From Flavobacterium limicola (GTDB lineage: Bacteria; Bacteroidota; Bacteroidia; Flavobacteriales; Flavobacteriaceae): a stretch of 64,000 nt of DNA. Where the stretch lies: contig NZ_RBXA01000002.1 in the NCBI RefSeq assembly GCF_003634755.1, positions 496,001 to 560,000 on the forward strand, given 5' to 3'. A program made the position numbers and the translations under genes. Of this stretch, positions 1-8,718 are shown piece after piece. The notes under the pieces were generated by a model. It saw only the letters and a list, made by a program, of their open reading frames with translations. It was not told where the DNA came from and ran no database searches. Position 1 is the stretch's first letter; each line of letters starts with the position of its first letter.

Positions 1-2
1 TC

Positions 3-488
3 AGGAATTTTGCGGTTATGGCTACTACGAAACATTTTAAAGACATAAAAGGATATTCTGATTATAGAACGATCATACAATGCTTTGCCGTTTTCAAGGA
101 AATAAATAGCCGATGGAACTACGTAAGCGATCCAAAAGCACGTGATTATATTGCTACGGCTACAGAATCACTGCTTTATTTTTCTGGAGATTGCGATGAT
201 CATTCCATATTAATGGCTGCCAGTATCAAATCTATTGGTGGAACTCCCCGATTAATTCATACTACTGGACATATTTACCCAGAAATACTGATAGGATCTC
301 TTACTGATTTAGAAAAAGTCAATTTTCTAATCAAAAATGTATTATTTGCCAACGAAAGCAATGATCAAAAACTTCATTATCACGTTGACGAGCGTGGTCA
401 AATCTGGATGAATTTGGATTATACTGCCAAGTATCCCGGTGGACCTTTTATGTCTGAAGAAATTCTAGGTGCTTTGACATTAGATTAA
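3..488 (+). CDS. Transglutaminase-like protein, C-terminal part (cut by left edge)
   Basis: The frame is open to the left edge (codons from position 3 precede the ATG at 18), so this is probably the C-terminal part of a longer gene. The visible part has the order of a transglutaminase/papain-like catalytic domain: a cysteine in GDCDDHS, a histidine in TTGHIYPE, and an aspartate in NLDYTAKYPGG. In this superfamily these form a Cys-His-Asp triad. Substrate and localisation cannot be read, because any signal peptide or membrane part would lie outside the window. A complete short protein starting at ATG 18 is possible but less likely. Confidence 0.7.
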   Translation, partial: RNFAVMATTKHFKDIKGYSDYRTIIQCFAVFKEINSRWNYVSDPKARDYIATATESLLYFSGDCDDHSILMAASIKSIGGTPRLIHTTGHIYPEILIGSLTDLEKVNFLIKNVLFANESNDQKLHYHVDERGQIWMNLDYTAKYPGGPFMSEEILGALTLD

Positions 489-882
489 TTTTTTTCAGTT
501 TCCCTTGAAAAAAATCCAATCTTATTCCTGTCAAAATTTTTAATAGACCGTCATACATAACTCTATTTATATAATTTTATAAATCTTAAATTATGATTTT
601 ATAAAAGAGTTAAATCTACTATCGTTAATAGCGTTTAACTCTAGGATGCCAATGTGTAATCCTAACTGGCAGAATTTTAAAAAATTCAATGTATTAGCAG
701 GGTAATATACTTTCAATTTAAATTTGAAAAAGGTAATTTTGTGCTTCTAATCTTTTGACTTAAAGTGAATAAATTTTCAAACTGAAAATTGTAAATTTTT
801 GATATTAAATTACATAGAAAATATTAAACAAGACCAGCATTAGTTAAATCAATAATTAATTACAAAATTGGAAAATAAAGAA
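489..882. other. Intergenic region with one hairpin, no gene seen
   Basis: No convincing reading frame lies in this AT-rich gap. The only structure noticed is an inverted repeat at 606-642: arms AGAGTTAAA (606-614) and TTTAACTCT (634-642) match perfectly, with a smaller CTAT/ATAG stem inside. There is no following T-run, so it does not look like a simple intrinsic terminator. It could be an operator or a leader structure for the monooxygenase gene that follows. Confidence 0.4.
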
Positions 883-2310
883 ATGAGTTGGATCATGTGC
901 TTGGACTGTCAAGGTAGAGGCAAGAAAAGTCGGGGACTAACCAAAAAAGCGCGACTTCAATACCAGCTGGAAGTAGATAAATTTAAAGAAAATAATGAAA
1001 AAGGAATAGCTCCTATTCCACCAAAAGGACACCAACACACCTGTTTAAAATGTTCTGGATCAGGTTTAATTCAGTCAGTTATTCCTCCTATAATTAATAA
1101 AGAAAAATACCCTAGTATTGCTATAATTGGCGGTGGTATTGGCGGAATTGCGTTAGCTATAGCTTGTTTACACCGAGGAATTCCTTTCATATTATATGAG
1201 CGCGATACCGATTTTAATGCTCGATCTCAGGGTTACGGACTCACTTTACAACAAGCCAGTAAAGCCATTGAAGGCTTAGGTATTTTCTCTTTGAAAGATG
1301 GAGTGACTTCAACAAGGCATTTAGTACACACTACTGCTGGAAAAATAGTAGGTGAATGGGGCGTCAGAAAGTGGATAAAGCCAAATACGGAAAAATCTGC
1401 AAAACGCACAAATGTACACATTGCGAGACAATCATTACGGTTAGCGCTATTGGAACAGCTTGGCGGACATGAAGCGATACAGTGGGGACATCAATTATTA
1501 GATTTGAAAGAATGTAAAGATGAAAGTGTTGATTTAAGCTTTTTAGTGAATGGAAAAATTAAAAATGCTAAAGCCGATCTTGTAGTTGGAGCGGATGGTA
1601 TTCGTAGCGCTGTGCGAAAACTAATGATTGGTGAAGAAATAACTCCATTACGTTACCTTGGCTGTATTGTTATATTGGGTATTTGTCCTTTGAGTAATCT
1701 TAAAAATTTTCAAAGTTCATTGTTGGACTCGGCTACTGTATTTCAAACCGCAAATGGTAATGAGCGAATATACATGATGCCATATACTGAAGACTCCGTA
1801 ATGTGGCAACTTAGTTTTCCAATGCCAGAAGATGAAGCAAAATCGTTAAGTGCTGAAGGACCTCAAGCACTCAAGGAAGAAGCCTGTCGTAGAACACATT
1901 GGCACAGCCCTGTACCTGAAATTTTATTAGCAACACTGGAAACCCAAATCTCAGGCTATCCGGTCTATGATCGTGAATTACTTACATCAGAATTGCTACA
2001 AAAAATCGGACCAATAACTCTAATTGGAGACGCAGCTCACCCTATGAGTCCATTTAAAGGACAGGGTGCAAATCAAGCCTTACTGGATGCACTGGCATTA
2101 GCCAGAGGAATTACAAGAGGATGCAGTACCACTTCACAATGGAGAAAAATTGGAATAAGAGAAAGTGCATTAACAGAATTTGAATCAGAAATGTTAGTGC
2201 GCAGCGCTGTTAAAGTGAAAGATTCAGCAGACGCTGCACAATTTCTACATTCTGAAATTGTGCTTTATGAGGGTGATGAACCGAGGGGTCGGCGTTTGAA
2301 AAATAAGTAA
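883..2310 (+). CDS. FAD-dependent monooxygenase with N-terminal double CxxCxGxG module
   Basis: The main body is a PHBH-fold flavoprotein monooxygenase: a dinucleotide-binding GGGIGG motif, a ribose-binding Glu in LYERD, the central GADGIRSAVR motif, and the GDAAHPMSPFKGQGAN FAD/substrate motif near the C-terminus. Such enzymes use NAD(P)H and O2 to hydroxylate small molecules; the substrate is unknown. In front sit about 75 unusual residues with two CxxCxGxG motifs (CLDCQGRG and CLKCSGSG), like the zinc-binding repeats of DnaJ, around a basic segment GLTKKARLQYQ. ATG 883 is preferred because it has an A-rich upstream stretch; an in-frame TTG at 868 would add five residues. The module probably binds Zn, but its role is not known to me. 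The protein resembles TetX-type enzymes only at the fold level. Confidence 0.82.
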   Translation: MSWIMCLDCQGRGKKSRGLTKKARLQYQLEVDKFKENNEKGIAPIPPKGHQHTCLKCSGSGLIQSVIPPIINKEKYPSIAIIGGGIGGIALAIACLHRGIPFILYERDTDFNARSQGYGLTLQQASKAIEGLGIFSLKDGVTSTRHLVHTTAGKIVGEWGVRKWIKPNTEKSAKRTNVHIARQSLRLALLEQLGGHEAIQWGHQLLDLKECKDESVDLSFLVNGKIKNAKADLVVGADGIRSAVRKLMIGEEITPLRYLGCIVILGICPLSNLKNFQSSLLDSATVFQTANGNERIYMMPYTEDSVMWQLSFPMPEDEAKSLSAEGPQALKEEACRRTHWHSPVPEILLATLETQISGYPVYDRELLTSELLQKIGPITLIGDAAHPMSPFKGQGANQALLDALALARGITRGCSTTSQWRKIGIRESALTEFESEMLVRSAVKVKDSADAAQFLHSEIVLYEGDEPRGRRLKNK

Positions 2311-2408
2311 ATAGTAACCGCAAAGTTGGAAATGAAAGGAAAACAAAAAAGTTCCCAAAGTATAAAGAACAAAACTTTCGCATACTTTAGATTAATTTAT
2401 TATTACAT

Positions 2409-2444
2409 AAAAAAACCTCCAATATCAAATGACTTTAGAGGCTT
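2409..2444 (-). terminator. Weak intrinsic terminator after the minus-strand operon
   Basis: Read on the minus strand, a short stem (GCCTC pairing with GAGGT, one G-U pair) is followed by a run of T. It lies about 30 bases past the stop codon of the PaaK-like gene, where the seven-gene minus-strand unit should end. The loop is long, so termination may be partial. Confidence 0.45.
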
Positions 2445-2471
2445 ATAATTTATAATAATTTTCTTTTATAA

Positions 2472-3830
2472 CTATTTATTGGTAATCAACTCTGAAGAGT
2501 ACTGAGACTTTTCTACAGTATTATTTTGAGATATTTTGTGAATATCTACAAGGATATCAATATCATTTTTAAAAATTATATTTAATAATTCAATAATTTC
2601 TTCCGAAGTAATGTCATTAGAATATCCAACAAACTGAATTAGTTTATCTTTTCTTTGATGCATTTTAAAACCTGCTATAGACAATTTTGACAAACGATTA
2701 GATATATCGATATTATTGATTTTTATGTTTGATTTTGTAAAAAAAACAACTGGATTTCTAGCTTCTAAGTCAACTAAAAACGGGATGCCATTTTCTATTT
2801 TTAAACTACAAAAATCTCCTGTTCTATAGCGTACTAATGGTAAAAAAGGATTGTTGCCTCCAGTAATCACTAATTCGCCTCTTTCTCCATAAGGAAGTTT
2901 TACATCTTCATGTTCATCAAAAATTTCTAAGTATAAATCGGGTCGAATCGCTTTATGCCCCATCTCCGCAGCGTAAGCTATATTCCTGCATTCTGTCATC
3001 GAATAAAGATCTATGACAGGGCATCTAAAATAATTTTCTAATTTGTTTTTTGTGCCTTTTGTTAATTTCATAGCGGACGATACCAGCGCCTTTGGATTCA
3101 ATTGAGGCTTTAAATCCAACAATGCCATAAAAGCTATTGGATCACCAGTAAGGATTTGTGGATTGTATTTCTCAAGATATTTTTTGGCATCATCAGGCTG
3201 ATTCCACTCTGACGGATTGAGATTTATTTTTAAAATGCCAGCTCCCTCTAAATAAGTTGATAAAGAGGCGTACGTCAATGTTTTTTCTTGGGCACAAATC
3301 AAAGCAATGGCTGTTGTGTTTTTATTTTCTGTTATTGAAATATCAAAATCTTTAAGTACAGACTCTATTTGTGGCAACCAACTGGCTTGAGAAACGGCGT
3401 CAAAGAGAACATCTAACTTCGGTCCCGTAGAACCCGAAGTATAATACACCAATAGCTCCTCTAAATTAGCTTCATTAGATACAAATAAATGAGGATATTT
3501 TCTGATATCTTCTCTGGAAATGGTTGGAAACGAATCTAAAGCAATATCTTTATTTTGATAAAAAGGTACTGTTGTATGGCACCATTTTAAATAGTCATTA
3601 AGCCAAATAGGAGTTTGTCCTTCATTCCAAAATATTTTTTTATCATAATATTTATTTTTATAAGACTTAACTTTTGAAAGATGTAGTGCATTTAATCGAT
3701 CACCACTTTTAAAATTAAATTTTGGGGCATACGCATCTTGTTTAAGTGCATTTAAAAAACTTAAATCGTCAAGCAACGGAAAACGTTCCGCGTCTGTTAA
3801 TGCTATTTGTGGATCACTACTCTCGTCCAT
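2472..3830 (-). CDS. PaaK-like adenylate-forming enzyme (AMP-ligase), last gene of the MoxR/VWA operon
   Basis: This is a 452-residue member of the ANL superfamily, closest in layout to phenylacetate-CoA ligase: an FPTISREDIRKYP segment, the P-loop TSGSTGPK at residues 131-138, the SMTE adenine/Mg motif at 277-280, and RYRTGD at 334-339. Such enzymes activate a carboxylate as an acyl-adenylate and usually pass it to CoA or another nucleophile. The C-terminal domain is divergent: I do not see the usual catalytic lysine context, so the second half-reaction may differ. Its ATG overlaps the stop of the preceding helical-protein gene by 14 bases, which implies translational coupling. No other phenylacetate genes are nearby, so a catabolic role is unlikely. 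The substrate could be a metabolite or a protein/tRNA carboxylate (inference). Confidence 0.75.
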   Translation of the reverse strand: MDESSDPQIALTDAERFPLLDDLSFLNALKQDAYAPKFNFKSGDRLNALHLSKVKSYKNKYYDKKIFWNEGQTPIWLNDYLKWCHTTVPFYQNKDIALDSFPTISREDIRKYPHLFVSNEANLEELLVYYTSGSTGPKLDVLFDAVSQASWLPQIESVLKDFDISITENKNTTAIALICAQEKTLTYASLSTYLEGAGILKINLNPSEWNQPDDAKKYLEKYNPQILTGDPIAFMALLDLKPQLNPKALVSSAMKLTKGTKNKLENYFRCPVIDLYSMTECRNIAYAAEMGHKAIRPDLYLEIFDEHEDVKLPYGERGELVITGGNNPFLPLVRYRTGDFCSLKIENGIPFLVDLEARNPVVFFTKSNIKINNIDISNRLSKLSIAGFKMHQRKDKLIQFVGYSNDITSEEIIELLNIIFKNDIDILVDIHKISQNNTVEKSQYSSELITNK

Positions 3831-4398
3831 ACGTATTTGCAGCTTCTCGGGCCTTTTTTTCGGCCATCTCTCTTTTGATATTCATTATTCTTTCATGTGC
3901 TTCGTACGATTGTTTTAAAACTTTCTGTCGATCTGTACTACTTAAAGAGGATAATTTATCCGCTGCTTCATCCTGATTTTCGCCATCAGGAATAATTTCA
4001 CAACAGTCTAATAACAAGCGTACCATTTCTTCCGCACGCTCATCATCACTAATCCATTCCTTAAATTTTACATATAACGAAGCTTCACTTAATTCTTCAA
4101 ACCAAAAATTATATAATTTATCTTCTATTAATGCACTATTTATAAAGTTTCGATGACTCAGTAACCATATCGAAATATGAATTGCACGCCAATGGTTATC
4201 GCCGATGTACGCTAAATTAAAATCGCTCGGTTTCTTAAATTCTTTTTTCAAAAAATCGTTGCACACAATTCTATAGGTATCACAAACTAAAGCAATCGAA
4301 TTTAATCCTTCATTTTCAATAAGAGAAGAAGGTTCTAAATAAATATCCGGACATTTTCTTAAATGAGTCACTAACTCAAAAACATCATATTTAGACAT
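3817..4398 (-). CDS. Helical protein of unknown function in the MoxR/VWA operon
   Basis: I do not recognise a named family. The 193-residue protein is predicted mostly helical, with no signal peptide or membrane segment. It ends in a charged helix with spaced K/R and E residues (MNIKREMAEKKAREAANTY), preceded by an SSLSSTDRQKVLKQSYEAHER segment. ATG 4398 is chosen because it gives an 8-base overlap (ATGTCTAA) with the stop of the upstream VWA gene, the same layout as the junction upstream of that gene; an ATG at 4404 and a longer form from 4431 are also open. It overlaps the next gene by 14 bases. Its position between the VWA protein and the adenylate-forming enzyme suggests an adaptor or substrate role (inference). 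Confidence 0.7.
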   Translation of the reverse strand: MSKYDVFELVTHLRKCPDIYLEPSSLIENEGLNSIALVCDTYRIVCNDFLKKEFKKPSDFNLAYIGDNHWRAIHISIWLLSHRNFINSALIEDKLYNFWFEELSEASLYVKFKEWISDDERAEEMVRLLLDCCEIIPDGENQDEAADKLSSLSSTDRQKVLKQSYEAHERIMNIKREMAEKKAREAANTYGRE

Positions 4399-6148
4399 AG
4401 GCATAATTTTGTTGTGAAAATTCAGATGCAAACTTTAAAAGTTCCGTTTCATTTGTAACATAGTATACCTTCCAGCCCATTTTTTTTAATCGAATTACAA
4501 AATCTTTGTTGTAATCTGGATGAGAATGTAAAACCATAGTTCCATGACCGCCTGCATTTTTTAATGCTAGTTCGGCCAATTCCCAATGTGTTTGTTTGGT
4601 TTGCGTATCAGAATCTAACATACTAAATATATCATTGTCCGTAACGATTACAATATGCGATTTTTTAGTAGATTCTTGTTCAAATGGTTTTCGCAATCGT
4701 TCAATTCCGTAGGCATAGCCCGTACCTAAATAAGAGGTTAAGGTTGTTAGTAAATCTGTTTCGTCTGTAATAAAACCATCCGTTTCCAAATAATCTCCAG
4801 GCTCACCAGAAAGACATCCCATTACGGATGCTCCCGCCCGCAAAGCGGACAATCCTATAACTGTAGCTGCAAGAACTGGCCATGAAAAATTTTGTTTCGG
4901 ATTCATCATCGATCCCGAACAATCGATCCCAATATAAACATTTAATGGACTTTCTGAAATGGCGTTATCAGAATCAGATCCATACGTTCTCTTTTGAGTG
5001 GTTAATCCTGGAATAAGTGCGGGTGATAATATGGCAGATTGCAACCAATCTACTTCTTCAATGGGGTCGCCAATATCCCAAGTTTCCAATCCTTCAGGTA
5101 AATCTAGGGACACATTTTCAGAAATTTCGACAGGAAAATCAATTAAATGAGGTAAAGCAATTTCTTTATAATAGGCATTGATCAAACGCTGTTCATCTGC
5201 TTTTGGATTGACCTGTTTCATCAAATCAATGTAATTTCCCGGACCCATATATCCATTTTTTGGTCCTTGACCACCCAATTTATTTTTTTCTGAACCTAAA
5301 CTGTCACTTTTATCACCTTCGTCTTCTAGTAAACCTAAGGCTTCTTTTCGCATATCAATTATCTCATCATAACCTTCTAAATCGAGTTCGGTCATACCAG
5401 AAATATCCATAGCTCCCACACCTGCATCTTCTGCATCCAATAGTATTAAAATTTTTTTGCGTGCATCTTGAAAGGTTTTGTCATCCATTAAATACGGATA
5501 TACCATCACTGCAAAGCGACCACCACCGTGAATCCAGTTCTTTGAGTAACTTCTGACCAAAGAGGCTAATAATGAAGCATCGGCATCTATTTTTTTACTG
5601 TGAAAAGATAAATTTGTTGCTAATTCGCCGCGATTTAAACGCCATAAATATTCATAAGTACGCATCATCAGTGTCCAAAACTCAGAAAAATTATCCTCTG
5701 AATTAATTGCTTGATACACTTTTGACATTCTTAATTTATTGATGCGTTGTAATTTATCATTTATTAAAAAATCTGCATATAAATTGGATACCATAGGTGC
5801 TCTATCTTCAATACCCGGCAGCGCAAAACGAATTCGATTCAATAAAATAGCATTATCATATAAATTTGCTGGTGTAAAAATATGATGACCAATTTCGTGT
5901 GCCAATATTTCAATCGCATAATCTGAAATACCGCGTTCTACAATTTCTTCTAAATTAATCACGATACGATGATCTGTTAATCGAATCATTGCAAAACTGC
6001 CTGAAAGCCCTTCTTTTTTGGCGTCCTGATGGGATAAACACCAAATAGGTTCTTGCAAACGCAACAAAGGATTCCACTCCAACTTTGCCTGTTTCCAATG
6101 TGATCTCCACAACGCTAATGTTTGTTCTATTTCGGTTTGATTATGCAT
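4391..6148 (-). CDS. Zincin metallopeptidase-like plus VWA domain protein
   Basis: The N-terminal half carries a zincin motif HEIGHH (about residues 84-89 from this start), in a context like the putative metallopeptidase domain of DUF2201-type proteins. The C-terminal third is a von Willebrand factor A domain with an intact MIDAS: DCSGS near residue 409, a TGY threonine segment, and VIVTDNDIF supplying the last acidic residue. A glycine-rich linker (GGQGPKNGYMGPGN) separates them. MoxR-family AAA+ ATPases typically work with a VWA partner to remodel or insert cofactors into a client; here the partner may also be a protease. ATG 6148 gives an 8-base overlap (ATGCATAA) with the preceding stop; an upstream TTG at 6154 is also open. 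There is no signal peptide, so it acts in the cytoplasm. Confidence 0.83.
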   Translation of the reverse strand: MHNQTEIEQTLALWRSHWKQAKLEWNPLLRLQEPIWCLSHQDAKKEGLSGSFAMIRLTDHRIVINLEEIVERGISDYAIEILAHEIGHHIFTPANLYDNAILLNRIRFALPGIEDRAPMVSNLYADFLINDKLQRINKLRMSKVYQAINSEDNFSEFWTLMMRTYEYLWRLNRGELATNLSFHSKKIDADASLLASLVRSYSKNWIHGGGRFAVMVYPYLMDDKTFQDARKKILILLDAEDAGVGAMDISGMTELDLEGYDEIIDMRKEALGLLEDEGDKSDSLGSEKNKLGGQGPKNGYMGPGNYIDLMKQVNPKADEQRLINAYYKEIALPHLIDFPVEISENVSLDLPEGLETWDIGDPIEEVDWLQSAILSPALIPGLTTQKRTYGSDSDNAISESPLNVYIGIDCSGSMMNPKQNFSWPVLAATVIGLSALRAGASVMGCLSGEPGDYLETDGFITDETDLLTTLTSYLGTGYAYGIERLRKPFEQESTKKSHIVIVTDNDIFSMLDSDTQTKQTHWELAELALKNAGGHGTMVLHSHPDYNKDFVIRLKKMGWKVYYVTNETELLKFASEFSQQNYAYV

Positions 6149-7121
6149 TTTCAAGACTGAATAAGTATAAAAAATAGGAGTTTTGCAACGTAAAAACCAA
6201 GGTTTCTTTTGTTGTCACAACAGATGAAATAGTGCTTACATCCATTTCCGCATTGATTTTTTCAATCCATTTTTCCGAGGTTTCTAATTGCTTAGAATTT
6301 GATACAATGTATGTTGCATCAACAGAATTGGCTGGAATTAAAACCTTGCCAAATTGGTCTGCAAAAAGTGCATAACTACTTTTTGAATCGGTTACAAATA
6401 TATGTTCTCCTATTTGTGCCAGCATTGGCGGATGTTCAAAAAAGCCAGTTGTACCTTTAAAACCGCCTTGTACACCTTCAAATTTGGTGTTTGTATTTGG
6501 CCATGGTTTTTCAAAAAAATCGTAGGTATTTTTATCTGAACCTAAGTTGTGTAAAATGTTTTGTTGTAGATTTTCAGAAAGCTCGGCAAAATCTGCTTTT
6601 AAACGAGCTCTTAAATGTGCCAAACCACATTTCCATGCATACATACGACCCGCAATTTTAAAATCTTCTATAGTTTTAATCTCTACACTACTGGACTCGA
6701 TAAGTTTGCACCAATACATGGTTTTTTCTGGAGCATACATATGAAGGTTTAAAAGTACATCATTCAACAATGAAATGGTTTTTGTTGGAAATTTCACTAC
6801 TAAGTTGGGCATTTGTGCCATTAACAACCAAGCCGCTTTGTATTCATCTTCATAACGGATTGCCAACCCACTTCCAATTAACTTCAATGATTCCAGATAC
6901 AGCGCCTTTACTACTTCATGAATTTTTTCTGGGGCCGAATTTAGGGCAACAGTTGCTTCCACAATAGGCTCAACAACTTCTACCATCCAACTGGCAAGAG
7001 TTTGAGAAGGCAAATTACCGTATTTCATTTCGCTCTCATTGTACCATTGATTGTACAACGCACTATTATCGCTTAATTCTATAATAAGTTGTGGAAGACT
7101 TATTTTCTCCATTGTAGCCAT
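6141..7121 (-). CDS. Unknown protein between MoxR and VWA genes
   Basis: I do not recognise this 326-residue protein. The first 200 residues look helical. The last 110 look beta-rich and start with a glycine/aromatic segment (GVQGGFKGTTGFFEHPP, then IGEHIFVTD). No catalytic motif, signal peptide or membrane helix is evident. Its start overlaps the end of the MoxR gene (ATG 7121, or ATG 7112), and its end overlaps the VWA gene by 8 bases, so it should be made together with both. By position it would be the third component of a MoxR-VWA ternary system. A beta-propeller or substrate-presenting protein is a guess from context only. Confidence 0.7.
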   Translation of the reverse strand: MATMEKISLPQLIIELSDNSALYNQWYNESEMKYGNLPSQTLASWMVEVVEPIVEATVALNSAPEKIHEVVKALYLESLKLIGSGLAIRYEDEYKAAWLLMAQMPNLVVKFPTKTISLLNDVLLNLHMYAPEKTMYWCKLIESSSVEIKTIEDFKIAGRMYAWKCGLAHLRARLKADFAELSENLQQNILHNLGSDKNTYDFFEKPWPNTNTKFEGVQGGFKGTTGFFEHPPMLAQIGEHIFVTDSKSSYALFADQFGKVLIPANSVDATYIVSNSKQLETSEKWIEKINAEMDVSTISSVVTTKETLVFTLQNSYFLYLFSLENA

Positions 7122-8695
7122 CTTTTGTAATTGGTATAACGTTGATGTAGATACTTTAATTTCAAAATATCATCTGCTCTGTACCCGTACAACTTTTTCT
7201 CTTCCGACCATTTCTGTAGTTGCTTCTCAATATTTAAAAGGCGACTATCAATTTCTTTTGATGATATGTTTTCAAGACCTTTTTTAAATTCCGCCTCAAA
7301 TGCATCAACCGGATCATTTCGATCTAAATCTTGACTCACATATTCATCACAAGACAAATCAAACAAATTTCGCAACCATACAATTCGATCCACTCTATAC
7401 ACTTCATTACCCACTTGATCAAAAAATGGTGATTCAAGATGTGGTGTCAAACTATCGTGTAAAACGAATGGTAAAACTTGTCTAATATCTTCTAATTCTA
7501 CTTTTTTATTACCTCTAAAATAGGCCAATGCTTTAGAAAACATCAATAAAGTCATTATTTTTCTAACCGATAAACCGTTTTTCGCTTGCGAACCTAAATC
7601 TTTAATTGGATCCTTTCCAGTTTCTTTTCTAAAAAGCGAACGCATATCCATACCGGACAATTTTGCGGTGTCTTTGGTCATATATTCCAATCGATTGGAT
7701 GCAGGCTCAAAAAATTCAAACTGGCGACAAAAGAACTCGATGCGTTTGCGTAATTGAGGCTCAATTTTTATACCTCTAATCTGCTTATTTATGGTAGTTA
7801 GTTCCTCTTCTGTAAATATAATTTCTTCGGGAATTATAGCTTCTGGTTTAAAATTGAGTTCAATACGTTGCAATAAATCGTCAATAAACCGCGTATTAAA
7901 ATGCATCGCTCTAATCACGATATCAATCCGGTCTTTTAAGGCCTCAATAACTTGGTACGTTCCTCCGCCAGCATCATCGTTGGCGGTAAGATACCAAGCG
8001 CCATCTGGACATTCATAAATCTGATCGAATATTTCAGCATAATTATCTGCCAAGACCGTTAATAGCGCCGATTGTGTTCTCGTTGGAATTCGATTGTATT
8101 CATCAATGATTTTTACCCGCATGCCCAACCATTTTCGCCATGCAATTCTAATGTCGGAAGTTTTTTCGGCCTTAACCATATCTGAGGGCAATGGATGCCC
8201 TAATAAATCTGAAATTGTCATTTGAGGTTGGCCGTGTTGAATGGCACGCAATACGTCCTTGTTATCATATCCCGCCAACAATCCCATCAACACCGAAGTA
8301 GCTGTTTTTCCACGACCAGGACCGCCCACAATGAGACATTTTCCTCTTGCCGCTAAGTTCAGTAAAGGCATTAGAACAAAACTAGAGTAGCTTTGGTCGG
8401 TAGGTAAGTAAACAGGTACTTTACTGTCTCCAAATAAAAACTTTTTAGGATCACCGTCATTGAATTCGATATCATAATACGGACTAATGATGGCTGTGTT
8501 CGTGATCCAAAAATAAGCTTGACGCAATTTTTCATCAAGGGCAATTGAATCGTTAGATTCATTTTGAGGAGCATCGCTGGAATACAGATCTTCTATTCTA
8601 AATTTAGTATTGCCATTATGAGTATCTTGCGGATTCGTAGGTGATTCTGGGACTTTCTTAAAAAATCCCATGGTTCTATTTATTAAATCAGACAT
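7100..8695 (-). CDS. MoxR-family AAA+ ATPase
   Basis: A 531-residue AAA+ ATPase with Walker A GGPGRGKT at residues 124-131, Walker B KIIDEYNR at 195-202 (MoxR-style D-E-Y/F-N-R), sensor 1 TAND at 237-240, and a following EALKDRID arginine-finger region. MoxR ATPases couple ATP hydrolysis to remodelling of client complexes with a VWA protein, and a VWA gene lies two genes downstream. The ~90-residue N-terminal extension and the ~150-residue C-terminal helical part are longer than in minimal MoxR proteins. It starts 23 bases after the nadR stop, so it is probably co-transcribed with pnuC and nadR. Name and role in methanol oxidation do not apply: no dehydrogenase gene is nearby. Confidence 0.88.
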   Translation of the reverse strand: MSDLINRTMGFFKKVPESPTNPQDTHNGNTKFRIEDLYSSDAPQNESNDSIALDEKLRQAYFWITNTAIISPYYDIEFNDGDPKKFLFGDSKVPVYLPTDQSYSSFVLMPLLNLAARGKCLIVGGPGRGKTATSVLMGLLAGYDNKDVLRAIQHGQPQMTISDLLGHPLPSDMVKAEKTSDIRIAWRKWLGMRVKIIDEYNRIPTRTQSALLTVLADNYAEIFDQIYECPDGAWYLTANDDAGGGTYQVIEALKDRIDIVIRAMHFNTRFIDDLLQRIELNFKPEAIIPEEIIFTEEELTTINKQIRGIKIEPQLRKRIEFFCRQFEFFEPASNRLEYMTKDTAKLSGMDMRSLFRKETGKDPIKDLGSQAKNGLSVRKIMTLLMFSKALAYFRGNKKVELEDIRQVLPFVLHDSLTPHLESPFFDQVGNEVYRVDRIVWLRNLFDLSCDEYVSQDLDRNDPVDAFEAEFKKGLENISSKEIDSRLLNIEKQLQKWSEEKKLYGYRADDILKLKYLHQRYTNYKRWLQWRK

Positions 8696-8718
8696 GGTTC
8701 TATTTTGTTCTAAGTTAC

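Noticed and set aside
2472..3830. Phenylacetate catabolism gene
   Set aside because: Only the ligase fold is present; no other paa genes are nearby, and the gene is embedded in the MoxR/VWA operon.
7100..8695. Methanol-oxidation role suggested by the name MoxR
   Set aside because: No methanol dehydrogenase or PQQ genes in the window; MoxR ATPases are broadly used chaperone-like proteins.
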